Origin: Alligator mississippiensis
Taxonomy: Eukaryota > Chordata > Crocodylia > Alligatoridae
Assembly: GCF_030867095.1 (NCBI RefSeq)
Contig: NC_081824.1
Location: 51,432,882 to 51,496,881, forward strand
DNA length: 64,000 nt
Reading direction: 5' to 3'
Shown here: piece after piece, positions 1-12,700 of the stretch
Position numbering within the stretch: position 1 is the stretch's first letter
Layout of the letters: each line of letters starts with the position of its first letter
Translations under genes and position numbers: made by a program
Notes under the pieces: generated by a model
Databases searched by the model: none
The model's input: only the letters and a program-made list of their open reading frames with translations
Told to the model about the DNA's origin: nothing

Positions 1-1940
1 GCACCAGTCTGCACCTTCAGGGAGTGAACCAGGAAAGCCAAGGCTGCAACCAAACTCCAGCTGGCTACATGTATCAAGGACAATAAAAAAGTCCTTTTCC
101 AGCTATGTGGGGAGTCGGAAGAAAAGCAAGGGTAACACTGGACCCCTGCTAAACCAAATGGGACAACTGACACCCAGGAAAAAGCCAACCTGCTTAATGG
201 GTACTGTGTGTCAGTTTTTCACTAGCCCAAAGGGACTGCCCTGCCTAACATGATGTGGGACGGCCAGGATGAGGATGAATTTTTACCCAGCATCAGTGTA
301 GACCTTGTAAAGGAACACCTTGAGAGGCTGGACACCTTCAAGTCAGCTGGTCCCGACAGCTTGCACCCCAGAGTACTTAAGCTGGCAGGCATCATAGCCA
401 CTGGAAGGATATTTGAGCACTTGTGGCACTCAGGTGAAGTATCCAAAGATTGGAAGAAGGCCAATGTGGTGCCCATCTTCAAGAAAGAAAGGAAAGTAGA
501 TCCAGGGAACTACAGGCCAATCAGCTTGACCTCAATCCCTGGAAAGATTTTGGACAAAATTTTTAAAGAGACCATTCTAGACAAGCTGGCTGATGGCAAC
601 ATCCTGAGGGACAGCCAGCACAGGTTTTTTGTGGGTAGGTCTTGCCTGACCAATCTCATTTCTTTCTATGACCAGATCACATACCACCTGGACAAGGTTG
701 ACGTCATATGAGATTGACGTCATATATCCGGACTTTAAAAAAGCCTTTGACTTGGTGTCCCATGATCTCCTCACAGAAAAATTGGCCATCTGGGGCTGTG
801 GCTACATCACAGTCAGCTGGGGAATTGGCTCCGAAGTTGGACCCAGAGAATGGTAGTTGATGAAAGTGAATCATCATGGCGCTCTATGACCAGTGGTGTC
901 CCCCAAAGCTCTGTCCTTGGACCCATACTCTTCAATGTCTTTATTAACAATGTGGACAGTGGTGTCAGAAGCAGACTGGCCAAGTTCGCCAATGACATCA
1001 ACCTTGGGGGTAGAGCGTCCACACCCAAGGATAGGCTGGTGATCCAGGCTGACCTCAATAAGCTTAGAAAGTGGGTGGATAAAAACCCGATGACATTCAA
1101 TACGGATAAATGCAAGGTACTCCACCAGAAAAAAACCCCCATGCATCACGCTTATAGGCTCAGCAGTGCTATGCTCGCTAACACCATGGCCAAAAGGGAC
1201 TTGGGGGTCATGATTGACCACAAGATGAACATAAGCCACCAATGCGATGTCACAGCTGGTAAAATGAATAAAATCCTGGCTTGCATGCATAGATGCTTCT
1301 CAAACAAATCTCAAGATGTCATCCTCCCACTGTATTTAGCCACACATGATTAATAGATATTAGGGTCAGGACGGACCTCAGTAGGTCATCAAGTCCAACC
1401 CCCTGCCCTGGGCAGGAAAGAGCACTGAGGTCAGACGGCCCCAGCTAGGTGCTTGTCCGGTCGCCTTTTGAAGACCCCTAAGGTAGGGGAAAGCACCACC
1501 TCCCTTGGAAGCCCATTCCAGATTTTGGCAACCTTACTGTGAAGAATACACACATGATCAGAGGGCAAGAGAACAGGCCTGATGAAGAGAGGCCGAAAGC
1601 CATAGGACTCTTCAGCCTGGAAAGGTGCAGGCTCCTGGGTGACCTGGTGGCTGCCTATTCGTATATAAGGGGTGTGCATCAGGATCTGGGGGAATGCCTG
1701 TTCACCAGAGCACCCCAAGGGATGACAAGGTCCAACTGTCATATACTCCTCCAAGACTGTTTTAGGCTGGACATAAGGAAAAACTTCTTTACTGTCTGAA
1801 CCCCCAAGGCATGGAATAAACGTTTGGACGCATATTTTGCTTGGATTCTTTGACCTTAGCTGACTTCCTGTCCCTGGGACAGGGACTGGACTCGATCTGC
1901 TGAGGTCCCTTCCAGCCCTAATGTCTATGAAATCTATGAA
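1..1940 (+). mobile_element. CR1 LINE, reverse transcriptase and 3' end (broken, cut by the window edge)
   Basis: The translation shows CR1 reverse-transcriptase blocks: NVVPIFKKERKVDPGNYRPI near 460-525, SGVPQSSVLGPILFNVFIN near 890-950, then KFANDINLGG where active copies have FADD. Frame changes fall near 700 and 850, and the FADD catalytic aspartate is altered. About 32 codons are missing just before the nested insertion. The 3' tail ends with CR1-type repeats of tctatgaa at ~1923-1940. It is closest to the copy at 59.1-60.4 kb (shared LVSHD, GVRS.LAKFA). Confidence 0.93.
1351..1548 (-). mobile_element. 5'-truncated CR1 nested in the sense CR1
   Basis: This is an antisense CR1 3' end (ttagggtcaggacggacctc ... 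ccattccagattttgg). It is flanked by a perfect 10-bp repeat, cacacatgat, at 1341-1350 and 1549-1558. It therefore inserted after the host CR1 had landed and had already lost an internal piece. Confidence 0.92.
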
Positions 1941-1949
1941 AAATAGCAT

Positions 1950-4900
1950 TTATAAAAAGGAGCATATACTGGGCATTCATGGTGAAACATTTATTTTTCC
2001 ACTTGTTTGGGGATTAAGTGCAAGTCATGTTGACATGAATTTCTAAAAAAAATAAGTATGATATTTATTACATGTAAGTATATGACAATGATAGAACAGT
2101 TTTATACATTGTTTTTACCATCCCAATTCACAGAAATTTTCAGCTCATCTAAGTCACTTAAGTAACAATGGGTTGTTATTGTAGCAATGAGAGCAATATT
2201 CCATTTGGTCCAAATGAAACCATTTTCTGTTTTTAAAGCCTTTAGTCAGCAGCCTTCTAAACACTTATCTCAAAAGAGAGATGACACACCCCTGAGACTG
2301 AGACCTTTTTTCTACCTTAACAAGATTCACATGGCTTTAAGGTCAGTGTCTCTCTGCTCCTATTTAACAGAATTTATTGGAATTATAATTGTTTAAAGCA
2401 TTTTCCCTTACTCTCATAAAACAGTGTATGAAGTCAAATTTGCTATTTTTGTGGTACGCTGTTAATTCTTATTGCTGCCTGTTTAACTTTGTTGCAACTA
2501 AAATACCTATTTGGCATTAGAGACTATAGTTTGAATTTATAAGCCTCAAATTCATTCACAATATTTGAAAATCTGTAGAAGTGATTAAAGCAATATAGCA
2601 ATGTAATTTGATGGAGCCAGGCAGGCTAAGTGGACCATGGTTGCGTTTCATCTTACTGAACACTAGTTGTACGTCAACTATTTTGGCCAACAAAATATGA
2701 CAACATTTAGAAATTTAATGTGATTTCAGGAATTGTCAGTGGAATCCAATAAGCTTGTTTCTTATGTAGTTGTAAGCTTGAATTACCCACAAGCAGGCAT
2801 ACCAGTGCAAATAATGAAGTCTCGTATTACTCATTAACTGATAGCTACCAGCTTTAACTGATGAATTAATACGTTCAAAGTGCACGTTCATTGAGCATTA
2901 TGCACTGCATACAAGCACAAGTTCTAAGCAGTACAATGTGTTCAGCAGCTCAATTCCCTTTATTATAAAGATATCTACAGAAGTGACACAAGCTCCCTAT
3001 CCTGTAATATCAGCTGTATCCTAATTACTAATTATAAAGAGTAAAAACAATTTATCTTAAGTGTAAACAAAACAGGAAATCAGCTTGACAGTATGGTGAT
3101 GCACATTGGGACTGAAAGTGTAAGTTTTGCCTTTAAAGAAGCACTGAAAACCAGAAAGCCTTAAAACTGCCTTAAAGTTAGACTTTACAAGATTCAAGGT
3201 AGATTAACCAAAAGAAATCTTAAAAGTAACTAAACTTCAAATTCTGAGCTTTGTTATTTCCAATGGAAAATTAAACATATCCATCCTACTTTGCATCAAA
3301 TGGTACCATTGTTTAAAAGGCTCATTAAAAAGGCAGACCTCACTGAGAGAAACAAGCTCATTCACTGAATGGATACAATGAAATAATGGAAGATGCTTAA
3401 ACTACTGCTTTAGTGTAAATACTAGTTTAATGAATACTCACTTAGCTAAGGCCCAACTAATTACTGAGGCTTTCCTTGTAAGGAGACTCTTCAGTTGATA
3501 GCATAAATGGTTTTGATAAGGTCCAGTTAGACTACCCAATACAGAGAAGTCAGCAGTTTGCCTGCATTTCACTGTACCAACAAAATACAACTTCCTTTGC
3601 TAAGATGGGAGCACTTATGGCATTTATACACACATATTTGCTCCAATATGCCAGAAATCCAGTGCGTCAGAGCAGGCTCTATTAATAGAGTTGAATACAT
3701 CAAATGTGTTTTAGTTCAAAAGCACGCTGCTGCCATTTTCTCAGCGCTGATGTGCATTTTGCTGTTTATACAAATGTATGCGTTGCAGCAAAGTGCTGCT
3801 GCACAAGCATGCGTACAAATGCCTCTATTGCTCATAGTACAGCACGCAGGATTACTGCTATTTGTAAATATGAGGACAACATCCTGTTCTACAAAGTCAC
3901 AATGAGATGCACTAAATATAGCATTTTCTTATCGGCTCTCCATATCTAAGTTTGTGAATAAACTATGTTGTCTTCAAGAATTATTTTAAATGACGATTCA
4001 CTATTTTCTGGTAATGCTAGTCCACATTAAAGTTAATCATGTGTACAAATCGCATGTACAAATGCTAAGGGCTTATTCCTATTTTTCATCCAAAGGTCAG
4101 AAACTTATTTTGTATGAGAAGTTAAATGAGTGCCTAAGGAACTCTGCTATATGGAAATCAGTTGCTGCATATCTGCATGTTCAAATCATTAAAAAATAAA
4201 TTATTTTTCAATTAGTATATATGTACAGTAAACTACCAGTAAACTAATGTGTTATATCCTGCATCTCTGGAGAATGTCTTCTAGAAATATAAAAATAGAA
4301 AACCACTTTAGATTGAGGGGTAGGAAATAAACACTACTACTCCATCCTGTGAACACTTGCACACTTAACTTCAAGCATGCAAATACTGAATTTCAGCTTC
4401 TCTCATACTGAGGAGGTCTGTCAAATTTCAGCCTTGAACAGAAGTTATTGAGTTTTCAGTCCTGAAAATAGTGGTTATGATGACTGACTATAAGTACAGC
4501 TATACAAATGGCAATTTTGTGTCCTAAAGGTTCTTAAGTACTTTTTACACAGTTAAACAAGGCAAAAACTGAAGTTACAAACTAATTTTGTTTTAAAAAT
4601 GTAAAACTTTAGACTACCAGCATCATTTAAAATTGTCCATGTTAAAAAGTTTGAAAAATCCCTCACACCTACTTCTATCATAAATCCTGAAATATTAAGA
4701 TGTGCCCCATTATTTACAATAGTCATTCCTTTCCTTACCAAATCCTGCTTACCTTACAAGACAAGACAGGTACAATTTGGCCCCATGTACATATCCATAC
4801 ATCAATTAAATGCACTTGTTAAAAATAAAGGCCTTTATTGAACAGGGTATGTAAGAAATGCTGTGGTAAATCACTTTTGTTGCAATAGCAGAGAGGATTG

Positions 4901-6480
4901 AGTACCTTGATGCACATCTCATTGCCAGCAATGGGAGATGCCATAACAACCAGCCAAAAAATCCAGGTACTTCATAGGAAGTCAATATGTTAATATACAA
5001 CAGAAACGTTCTAATTTAGTGTTTATGAAAAATTATCACCCTCCCACTTACACACTTCTCTTGCCCACATATGGTAGGACAAAAGTGCGTCAGCTCTCAT
5101 GCTCAAGATCTTAAAATTAAACATTTTAAATTTATATGAATTCATAGAATGAAATATTCATCCTCCAAAATAAAGAAGGCCACGTCATTTGCACTCTACT
5201 ACAGCTATTTAGAAACTATTACAATTCCAAATTTCTTAAAGTAGAATATTTGCATTTACTGCTGACAGACCTTTGTTAGAGAAATCCTAAAGATTAAAAT
5301 GATACAATACCATACAAAAACATGTAAACAAAATGGATATTTAAAAAAAAAATGCATGCTCTTGGAGAATGGAAAATGTATGTTTTTGGTAAATAAAAGC
5401 TATCTTGTGTAACTTTTTATAAAAGCACCTCAATGATTTAGGAGCTTAACTACCATTAACTTCCCATTAGATTTAGGCTCCTAAATGTCTAAATGACTTC
5501 TGAAATATGGGACTTAAACACTTCTGAAAATGTTATCCCTTACCCCAGATCTTACATATTAGATTTAATCAGCAATATAAATCTGAGTCTATTAATTGGA
5601 TTTAATGAATTTGCTGGATCTAAATTTCTTACTAGAGCCGAGTATTTTATTGAAACTGTTCCTCAAGTTCAACAAGTCTCAGAGCTGATGCTGCCAGCAA
5701 TCTATTTCTGAACTGAAGCACAAGTGAAATTATTTAAGGGCTTCCGACTGAATATGTGAGAATCAGAGACCCTTGCTGTTTATCCAGCTAAGACTAAGAA
5801 AAACAAAAACTTTACCAAAATATCTGTAGTACAGCATCAGTTAAGAAGAAAAAATGTTTTGGCACCACACATTTTTTTTTAATTGAAGCTTTCAGGCCCA
5901 AAGTATAGCGTGTTAAATCTAAACAGTACTACTTTGGAAAGCCTCATTTGAAATGCACATTTATAAAAGAACTGAAAGTTAGTTTTAAGGGTGCTCGTTA
6001 AGAAAATTACCTGGTCCCCTACAACTCATCAGATACTGTTTCCTCTCTGTTTAGCTCAAACATTTTGTACCTATATGCACACCTTAGTTAACATTCATAC
6101 ATTATACAATTATATTGCACAGAAAAAAAACTGCCAAAACCCTATCGGTATAGTCTGACATAGGAAGCATATCTCCTTCTTGCACCTCATTTTATTTTTA
6201 AGGGTACTGGTTAATCAACAGTCTTCTAACAAATGTGCTGGTAAATTTAGTTGGAAAGAAGCTACTTTACCTTGGGCCACAATATTATGGTCTGTACCAA
6301 TACTTGTAAACATTATGTTTATATTTTAGTGTGCTTTATAATTCAGCAATACCTATCACATAGCTTTGTACATCATTCCTTCAAACAGGAAAAGCTTATC
6401 TAATTTAAAGAGGTGCACAGGGGCAACAATGGTTCTATTTTTTTGCCACCAGGGGTCTCACTCGACTTACTGAAGAAACA
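1950..6480. other. AT-rich sequence downstream of RAB23, no gene recognised
   Basis: The stretch is rich in A and T with only short chance open frames (the longest is 115 codons at 3558, with no recognisable domain). Part of it may be RAB23 3' UTR, which would extend leftward from 6633. No clear repeat was identified. Confidence 0.5.
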
Positions 6481-6492
6481 TTGCAACCACAA

Positions 6493-6498
6493 TTTATT
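6493..6498 (-). terminator. Candidate RAB23 polyadenylation signal AATAAA
   Basis: AATAAA on the minus strand lies about 136 nt past the RAB23 stop. Other minus-strand AATAAA hexamers exist further on (for example 4834-4839), and vertebrate RAB23 3' UTRs are often long, so this may not be the main site. Confidence 0.3.
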
Positions 6499-6633
6499 TA
6501 AATCCACCATCTATCAAGGATCCTGTAGGTGCAAAATTCACTGATAAAAAACCACTATAGCTGGCTGCATTCCTTATTTAATTGCACAGCTTCATCCCAT
6601 GAACTGTCATTCTTTTCCTCATCCACAGTGGTT

Positions 6634-6770
6634 CTAAGGTATGCTGCAGTTGCTAAAAGGACTTCTGTTTTTCTTCGTCCTCTGTTTGTTTGGTCTAAGG
6701 TTGATGACATCTCCACCATTAAGTGTGCTAGTATTCTGGCCAGAGTGACTTCCAGCTGTGTTAAAAACAC
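6634..6770 (-). CDS. RAB23: RAB23 exon 7 (last coding exon, stop codon)
   Basis: The acceptor is ttgcatag and the stop codon TAG lies at 6636-6634. The exon encodes the serine/asparagine-rich hypervariable tail. It contains LNGGDVINLRPNKQRTKKNR and ends in SIP after a cysteine, the isoprenylation site. The 3' UTR continues leftward from 6633, but its end is not resolved. Confidence 0.95.
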
Positions 6771-9700
6771 CTATGCAATTTCAAGACAAAAAAATACTTT
6801 GAATCTCTTCATATCTTTGCAGTACAACATAATGAACTTTAAGCCAAAACATTTACTAATGCTAGTAATACATCTCAAATTCAATCTGTAATTCTTGAAT
6901 AGTTTCTGTTTATTCCAGTGTGTTCACCTGCTGCTAGAGTTCAATATGCTAAGTTTCTGTATTAGAGCCAGATGAAGTTAAATAGATGCCATTGCAAGGT
7001 TTAATACATACTGAGATGCTACTCACATCACAAGGCTATGCTTAGTTGAGTAACACAAACATGACAGATTTTTTAAATTAGAAAATTTGTTGAAATAAAT
7101 AGAGGAAAAACAGTACATAAAAAGAAGTGCTTTAAGAAAGAAAAAAAAAATCAACTGACTCAGGAGTGCTTTGAAGAGCAACAGAAGTTCAGTGTTTCCT
7201 CGCAAAATACAAAGTCCTTCTCATTAAATGCCAGATCTTTTCACTGTTACTATCCTGTACATCTGCACCAGCACGACTCATACTAATGACATTAAAAAAA
7301 GCAGGCATCAAGGAAACATCCATTTTCAAGTCCTTACACAATATATGTTCATAGGAATTAGATTAAAAGGATAATTAAAGTAATACTAACTAACGTCTCT
7401 GGTACATTAGTTTGACTATCATAAATCATAATGGGATCATGAAGTAATTTAATAAAGAATTATAGGGACTATGTTAAGAAAGTGACAATTAGTGATTCAA
7501 TTTGCATTTACTCAGTGTTGGATCAAAACCTCCCAGTAATTAATAGGAGGCTCTATCAACAGAAAATACAGTCTAGCCAGTTTATTGCAAACTTACCAAT
7601 TTTGTTACTGCTTGTATGTACTAGTTCTGGATCTTCAGTTGTTTGTTGTTTGAGCCTCTGAAGATATTTTTCAGCCAAATATTTAAAAACTGAAATGCCG
7701 AAGAGAGCCAAGTCAGGGTACAAAGTGAGGGATCTCCACACAGATACCTATGAAAGTTTCATGTCAAGTTCAGACCATCAACTCTAGTATTACAAATTTG
7801 GGTTGATAACAAATCTGAGCTCTATAAGCAGCTGATTTGACACAAAGCACAGCAGTATGCATTTGTAGTAAGTAATGTGTTTACTAAAGTACACATGAAG
7901 TGGATTTTTAAACTTAGGTTGTTTTTCTTCTAGCAAGTTTGCTTTCTAGTGTGAGAGGAAGTGTATTTCTTGATCTTTCCTAGTGATAAGAACATAGAAC
8001 CACAAGGGGCCACTAAACCCTGTCCCAGAAACAACAGGGAACCATTTATCTAGATTCCTAGAAACTGCTCACTTCAAACTCTCACATACAAGGTACAAAT
8101 ATGCATGAACACCTTGCAGAAGGCCACAGGTAAAAGCAGAGGAGGCTAAGGCAGTCCCAGTGTCCTGGCACTGCAATGGAAGAGAAGCTATTGGTTAATG
8201 TATTCTCAAACGACATTAGGGAGAGGACCACATCCTACAATACAGAGAAATGCAAAATCCATATAGATCCTTGGCAGCCTGACCTGGGAAAAAATCCTTT
8301 CCTAATCCCATATTCAGCATTCAGTTTGATTTTGAGAGGAAAAACCAGACCCTCTATCTAGGAATCCCTAAGTACTGACAGAAGCACAAATATACCCCAG
8401 TCAAAATCCACATCCTTACCTGTGGTTAATGTCCAGTGCTTCAGAGGAAGACGACTCCCTCCACCCCAAAGAAAATCCCAAACCAAGAAGAAAAAAAAAC
8501 CACAACAAAAAAAAAATCCAAAACAAAATCACAGAAATCAATAATCTGCCTGGCAACTGACTCCCCAGCCCAGCCCCTGGCTTGTTTACTTTTCATTCCA
8601 TCCAGGAAGAACGCACACCAACTGCTGAAACTTCCTTAGCCTGACGAAGGGTTTTTGAACCCGAAGCTTGCTTAATAACTTTTCTCCAACTATCTGGGTT
8701 GGTCTAATAAAAGATATCAAATTCACCCAAGGAACCTTGTCTGCCTATGTCCTTAGACCAACATGGCTACAACCTAAACCCCTGCAGAAATCAATAAAGC
8801 ATTCGTGAAAGTGGAAAAAATTCTTCTTGGTCCCTGCAAGTGACCAGCAAAAGCCCTGAAGCATGTGATTGTCATGTACCTACCACACTGCAAAACAATT
8901 ACCTTTATACCCTAATAAGGGGAATGCAAATACTTGATCTTACATATCACACAAACTGAGGGTTGAACTAAGAACTTCCTATTCTACCATACCATTCCTT
9001 CCATAAACTTATTGAGTTCATTCTTAAAAAGCAATTATTTGCTTGGAAGACCATTCCCAAATCTCACCCCTCAAATAAATGCAAGTCTTCTAATTTTCAA
9101 TCTAAATTTGTTCATAGCCAGTTAGTAGTCATTTGATATTGTGCTGGTGTTGCTTTTTAGCCTAAAATGCTCTTCTCCGTCTTTAACATTCATTCTACAT
9201 AAGGTTTTTTCTTAACCCTCCCCCCACCTTCTCATTTACAGTCTAGAGGTTTAAGGGGTCCAAATCAGTTAAACACCTTTGAAAATGTTATTCCTACCCT
9301 TGTGTAGAAGAAAAAAAAATGAGAGAAAAAAAAAGCATATAATTATCTCAAATGATATTAGTCAAGTTTAAGAAGTCACCCCTACTATGTTGACAGTCCC
9401 GATTCTGGAAAGTACAGCCAAACTGAAACCCTGTAAAAATCAAAAGCTGATAGTTTAGTTCCCATGTTACGTTGATGTGCAATTCTATTCTATACAACAG
9501 AGGACAGTCCTACTCTTGCCACATCTCTTACCTTCAGTTACATTTAGATCCTCTTTCACTGATGCTCGGTAGAATCTTAATTTTAACTTTTTTGCCAATG
9601 CCTCTGCCTCTTCACTGCATAAAAGAAAGCCTTGTAAATGCCAATTTGTAACATGTATCAATGCTACTGACAGTATCCTTTAAAGTAGCCAAAAAAAAGG

Positions 9701-12700
9701 TATAAGAACACTGAAACAGTGAAAAGGCATTTGATCTTTGTTTCACATTTTTCCTTTAGCAATGAGATGTTTTCTATGATTTTCCTGTTAAGGTAGAAGT
9801 TTGCTTATTTTGATTCTGTATAAAAATACCACAGAGGACAGCAAGATGGATATTAGAAAAGGCAGAGGAAAAGTGGTTACCACTGCACAATACAGGATAT
9901 TAGGAGAACCTGAATAAGAATTAGCACATCATGGAGGGAGAGTTAAGGCAATTCTTAGGCATGTTTTAGCAGAGTAGAGAACGGGAACACCAGACTTAAG
10001 GGAAACAAAGAACTAAAGAAAAGGAATCTGAGACAATAGTTGATGATATGTTTAGTGAGTTTACAGGTGAAAGGGAAAAGACATAGGGTACCTGCTGAAG
10101 AAGGATGGCTTTTTAGAAGAAAAGGGGTGAACATGTTTGAAAAGGAAAATGAAAGAAAGATAGAAAAGAAAGTATTAGCAGTATAATGATTAAGCATGGA
10201 CAGTGGCATAACAAGCAGGGTTTGCACTCTGGGCAAACTGTATGGGACAGCTGGTGGGTGGGAAGGGGTCTGTGGTTCCAAGAACTGGGGGGTGGGCAGG
10301 AGCGTGGAGGTGTCTTGCCCAAAACAGCTGCTGCTGCTACAGGTTCTCCCCACCCCAGTTCTTATTTTTAAAGAAGCAGCATTGAAGTGTCCATACTTCA
10401 GCTGTGGCTGCAAGAACAATGCTGTGGGGCTGCTCTTGCTGGCAGGACAAAGACTCCATGGGGGTGGGGGAAGATTCTGATGCCTGTCCTAAGTTGGTGC
10501 CCAAGGCTAGCACCTCTCTTGCCCACCTCTGGTTACACTACTGAGCAAAGAGGTATGAACAGGTGTGGAGGAAGTAAATGCTGTGAGGGACTGAGTCAGG
10601 ATTTCAGAGTCTGATTACCACAAGAATGAGCCTAGCTTGAGGGGCAGAGATCACCAGAATATAAAGTGACAATGGATTCTATGGGGGAAAGAGCAGGGAA
10701 CAGGGACTGAAAAAACAGAGTTTGTGTTTGTGGATAGTAATGTATTATAAATATTTTACAATACAGAATTGGATTCTGATAAAACATGAGCATAAAGAAC
10801 AATTACAAAAATGGAAGAGAATTAAAAAGAAGGCCAATTAATGTATTTTCTTGCACACAACACGCCCCAGAATGTTATATACATCTGTTTCTTGAAAGGC
10901 AGAATGAAGAAAAGATTCTTCCAGCATTATGACTGTATAGAGCAGGAATAGAACCTAATATGCACTGACTGCACTCACCTTCCCTTTCCTGCTTAACCAG
11001 CTGAATACCTACTTGCTGCTGAAGCCTGTTCTTCATGGGTAGTTCTATGATTTTGGAAAGGGCTAAAGAGTTTTCAGAGCTATGAAACAGCAAGAAAGTG
11101 GACAGGGGCAGCTAACTTGCCCTAAGAAAGTTTAGGTTGCTTAGTGGAACATCAAGACCATTAAAGAGGAGAGATGATCATTAATACCTCTAGAGTGAAG
11201 AACAGTGAGTCATTAAGTCAACTGGCTCCCTCAGCTACCTGAAGAGTAATGCAACACTTGCTCACTGTGGAGAAGAAATCAAAACAGGGTGCTTCTGCTT
11301 CTATCCCAGTCAGAAAATTAGCTTCTCTGCTTAGTACATGCAACCCAATTTTGGGAGGGCTGATATTTGGGAAAAAGGGGTGTGTTGTATGCAAGAACAT
11401 ATTGTACATAGGCACTAGGGCTGTACGAAGCTTTGGGCACCGATTCGATTTGGAGGAGAATAGGCCCAATTCAGCAGCCGAATCTCCAAATTGAATCAGG
11501 ACACCCATTAATCTCTCTGAATTGAATCAGAAGACTCTGACGATTTGACAATTCAGACATAGACAAAGTTATATAAGTTTTTTCTACATACCTCAAGGTA
11601 CCAGGTGGTTCGTGAACACAGAGATGGTGGAACGGATGGAGCATCCTATGGGAACGCAGGGGGGTCCCCAGCATGCTCTGTGGATTGAAAGTGGAAGTGG
11701 ACTAGAAGTCCTAGAAGTGGACTAGAAGCACTTCCAGGTCCAGAAGCGGAGTGCATGGGGGACCCCTCCCCCCCAGCTTGGTGACTGGTGCCTCCTGGGT
11801 GGGGGTGGGGGGTGGGGGGGACACACCTGGGGTCTCCCCGTGGCCGATTGCCAAGCTGGGGTGGCACGGGGATCCCTGTGTGCTCAGCAGTGGACTCAGA
11901 AGTGGACCGGAAGTACTTCCAGGACAGCCACTGAGCACATGGGGGGGCCCCCCCCTCACTCCTGTGGGATGCTCCATCTGCCCCACTATCTCAGCATTCA
12001 TGAGCCGAACCTGGTACCTTGAGATATGTAGAAAAAACATATAAAGCTGCGTCTATAGCTAAATCACGGAGTCTCCGAGTCAGAATTGAACCTTCAGATT
12101 CAGATTCGGCTGAGCTGAATCAGGACAGTGATCCAAATCAGCAAACTGAATCACTATCCCCCGAATCGGGCCGAATCCGAATCAGAACTGAATATGGCCC
12201 GCTTTGCACACCCCTAATAAGCACATCCGTTTAACCACTTAAACACTTGGTAGTGAAACTAGATTATATAATCTGGTTGGTCTAAAACCAAGATTATAAT
12301 ATCTGGACCACAGAGAGAGTCCTTTCACAGTTTCCTGCCCACAAAATAAGGTTGTCATGTGACCCAACCAGATTATTTACAAGGCTCCACATACATTTAC
12401 ACACATAAGTAACTTTACTCATGGAAGTGGCACAACGTTTGTGCATAGGATTATTGTGTGTTACTTCTGCATAGGATTATTTGTACGTATTTTCAGATTT
12501 AGGCACTTGGTTTGGAACTTTAGTTAATATAAGTTTAAATTAATATAATTCCAAGTTTTCACTATAGATTCCCATTCTAGAAGTAAGTATACAAAAGAGA
12601 CTTTACTGCTTTCAAACAACAACATGGTGAAACTCCTACTTCTTTATACAAGAATCATCCAGAAGATCAATCTTATTTTGTACAAGCACTGTGGGGATGT

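Noticed and set aside
6529-6891. 120-codon plus-strand frame over RAB23 exon 7
   Set aside because: Antisense shadow of the RAB23 last exon; the minus-strand frame encodes the conserved tail.
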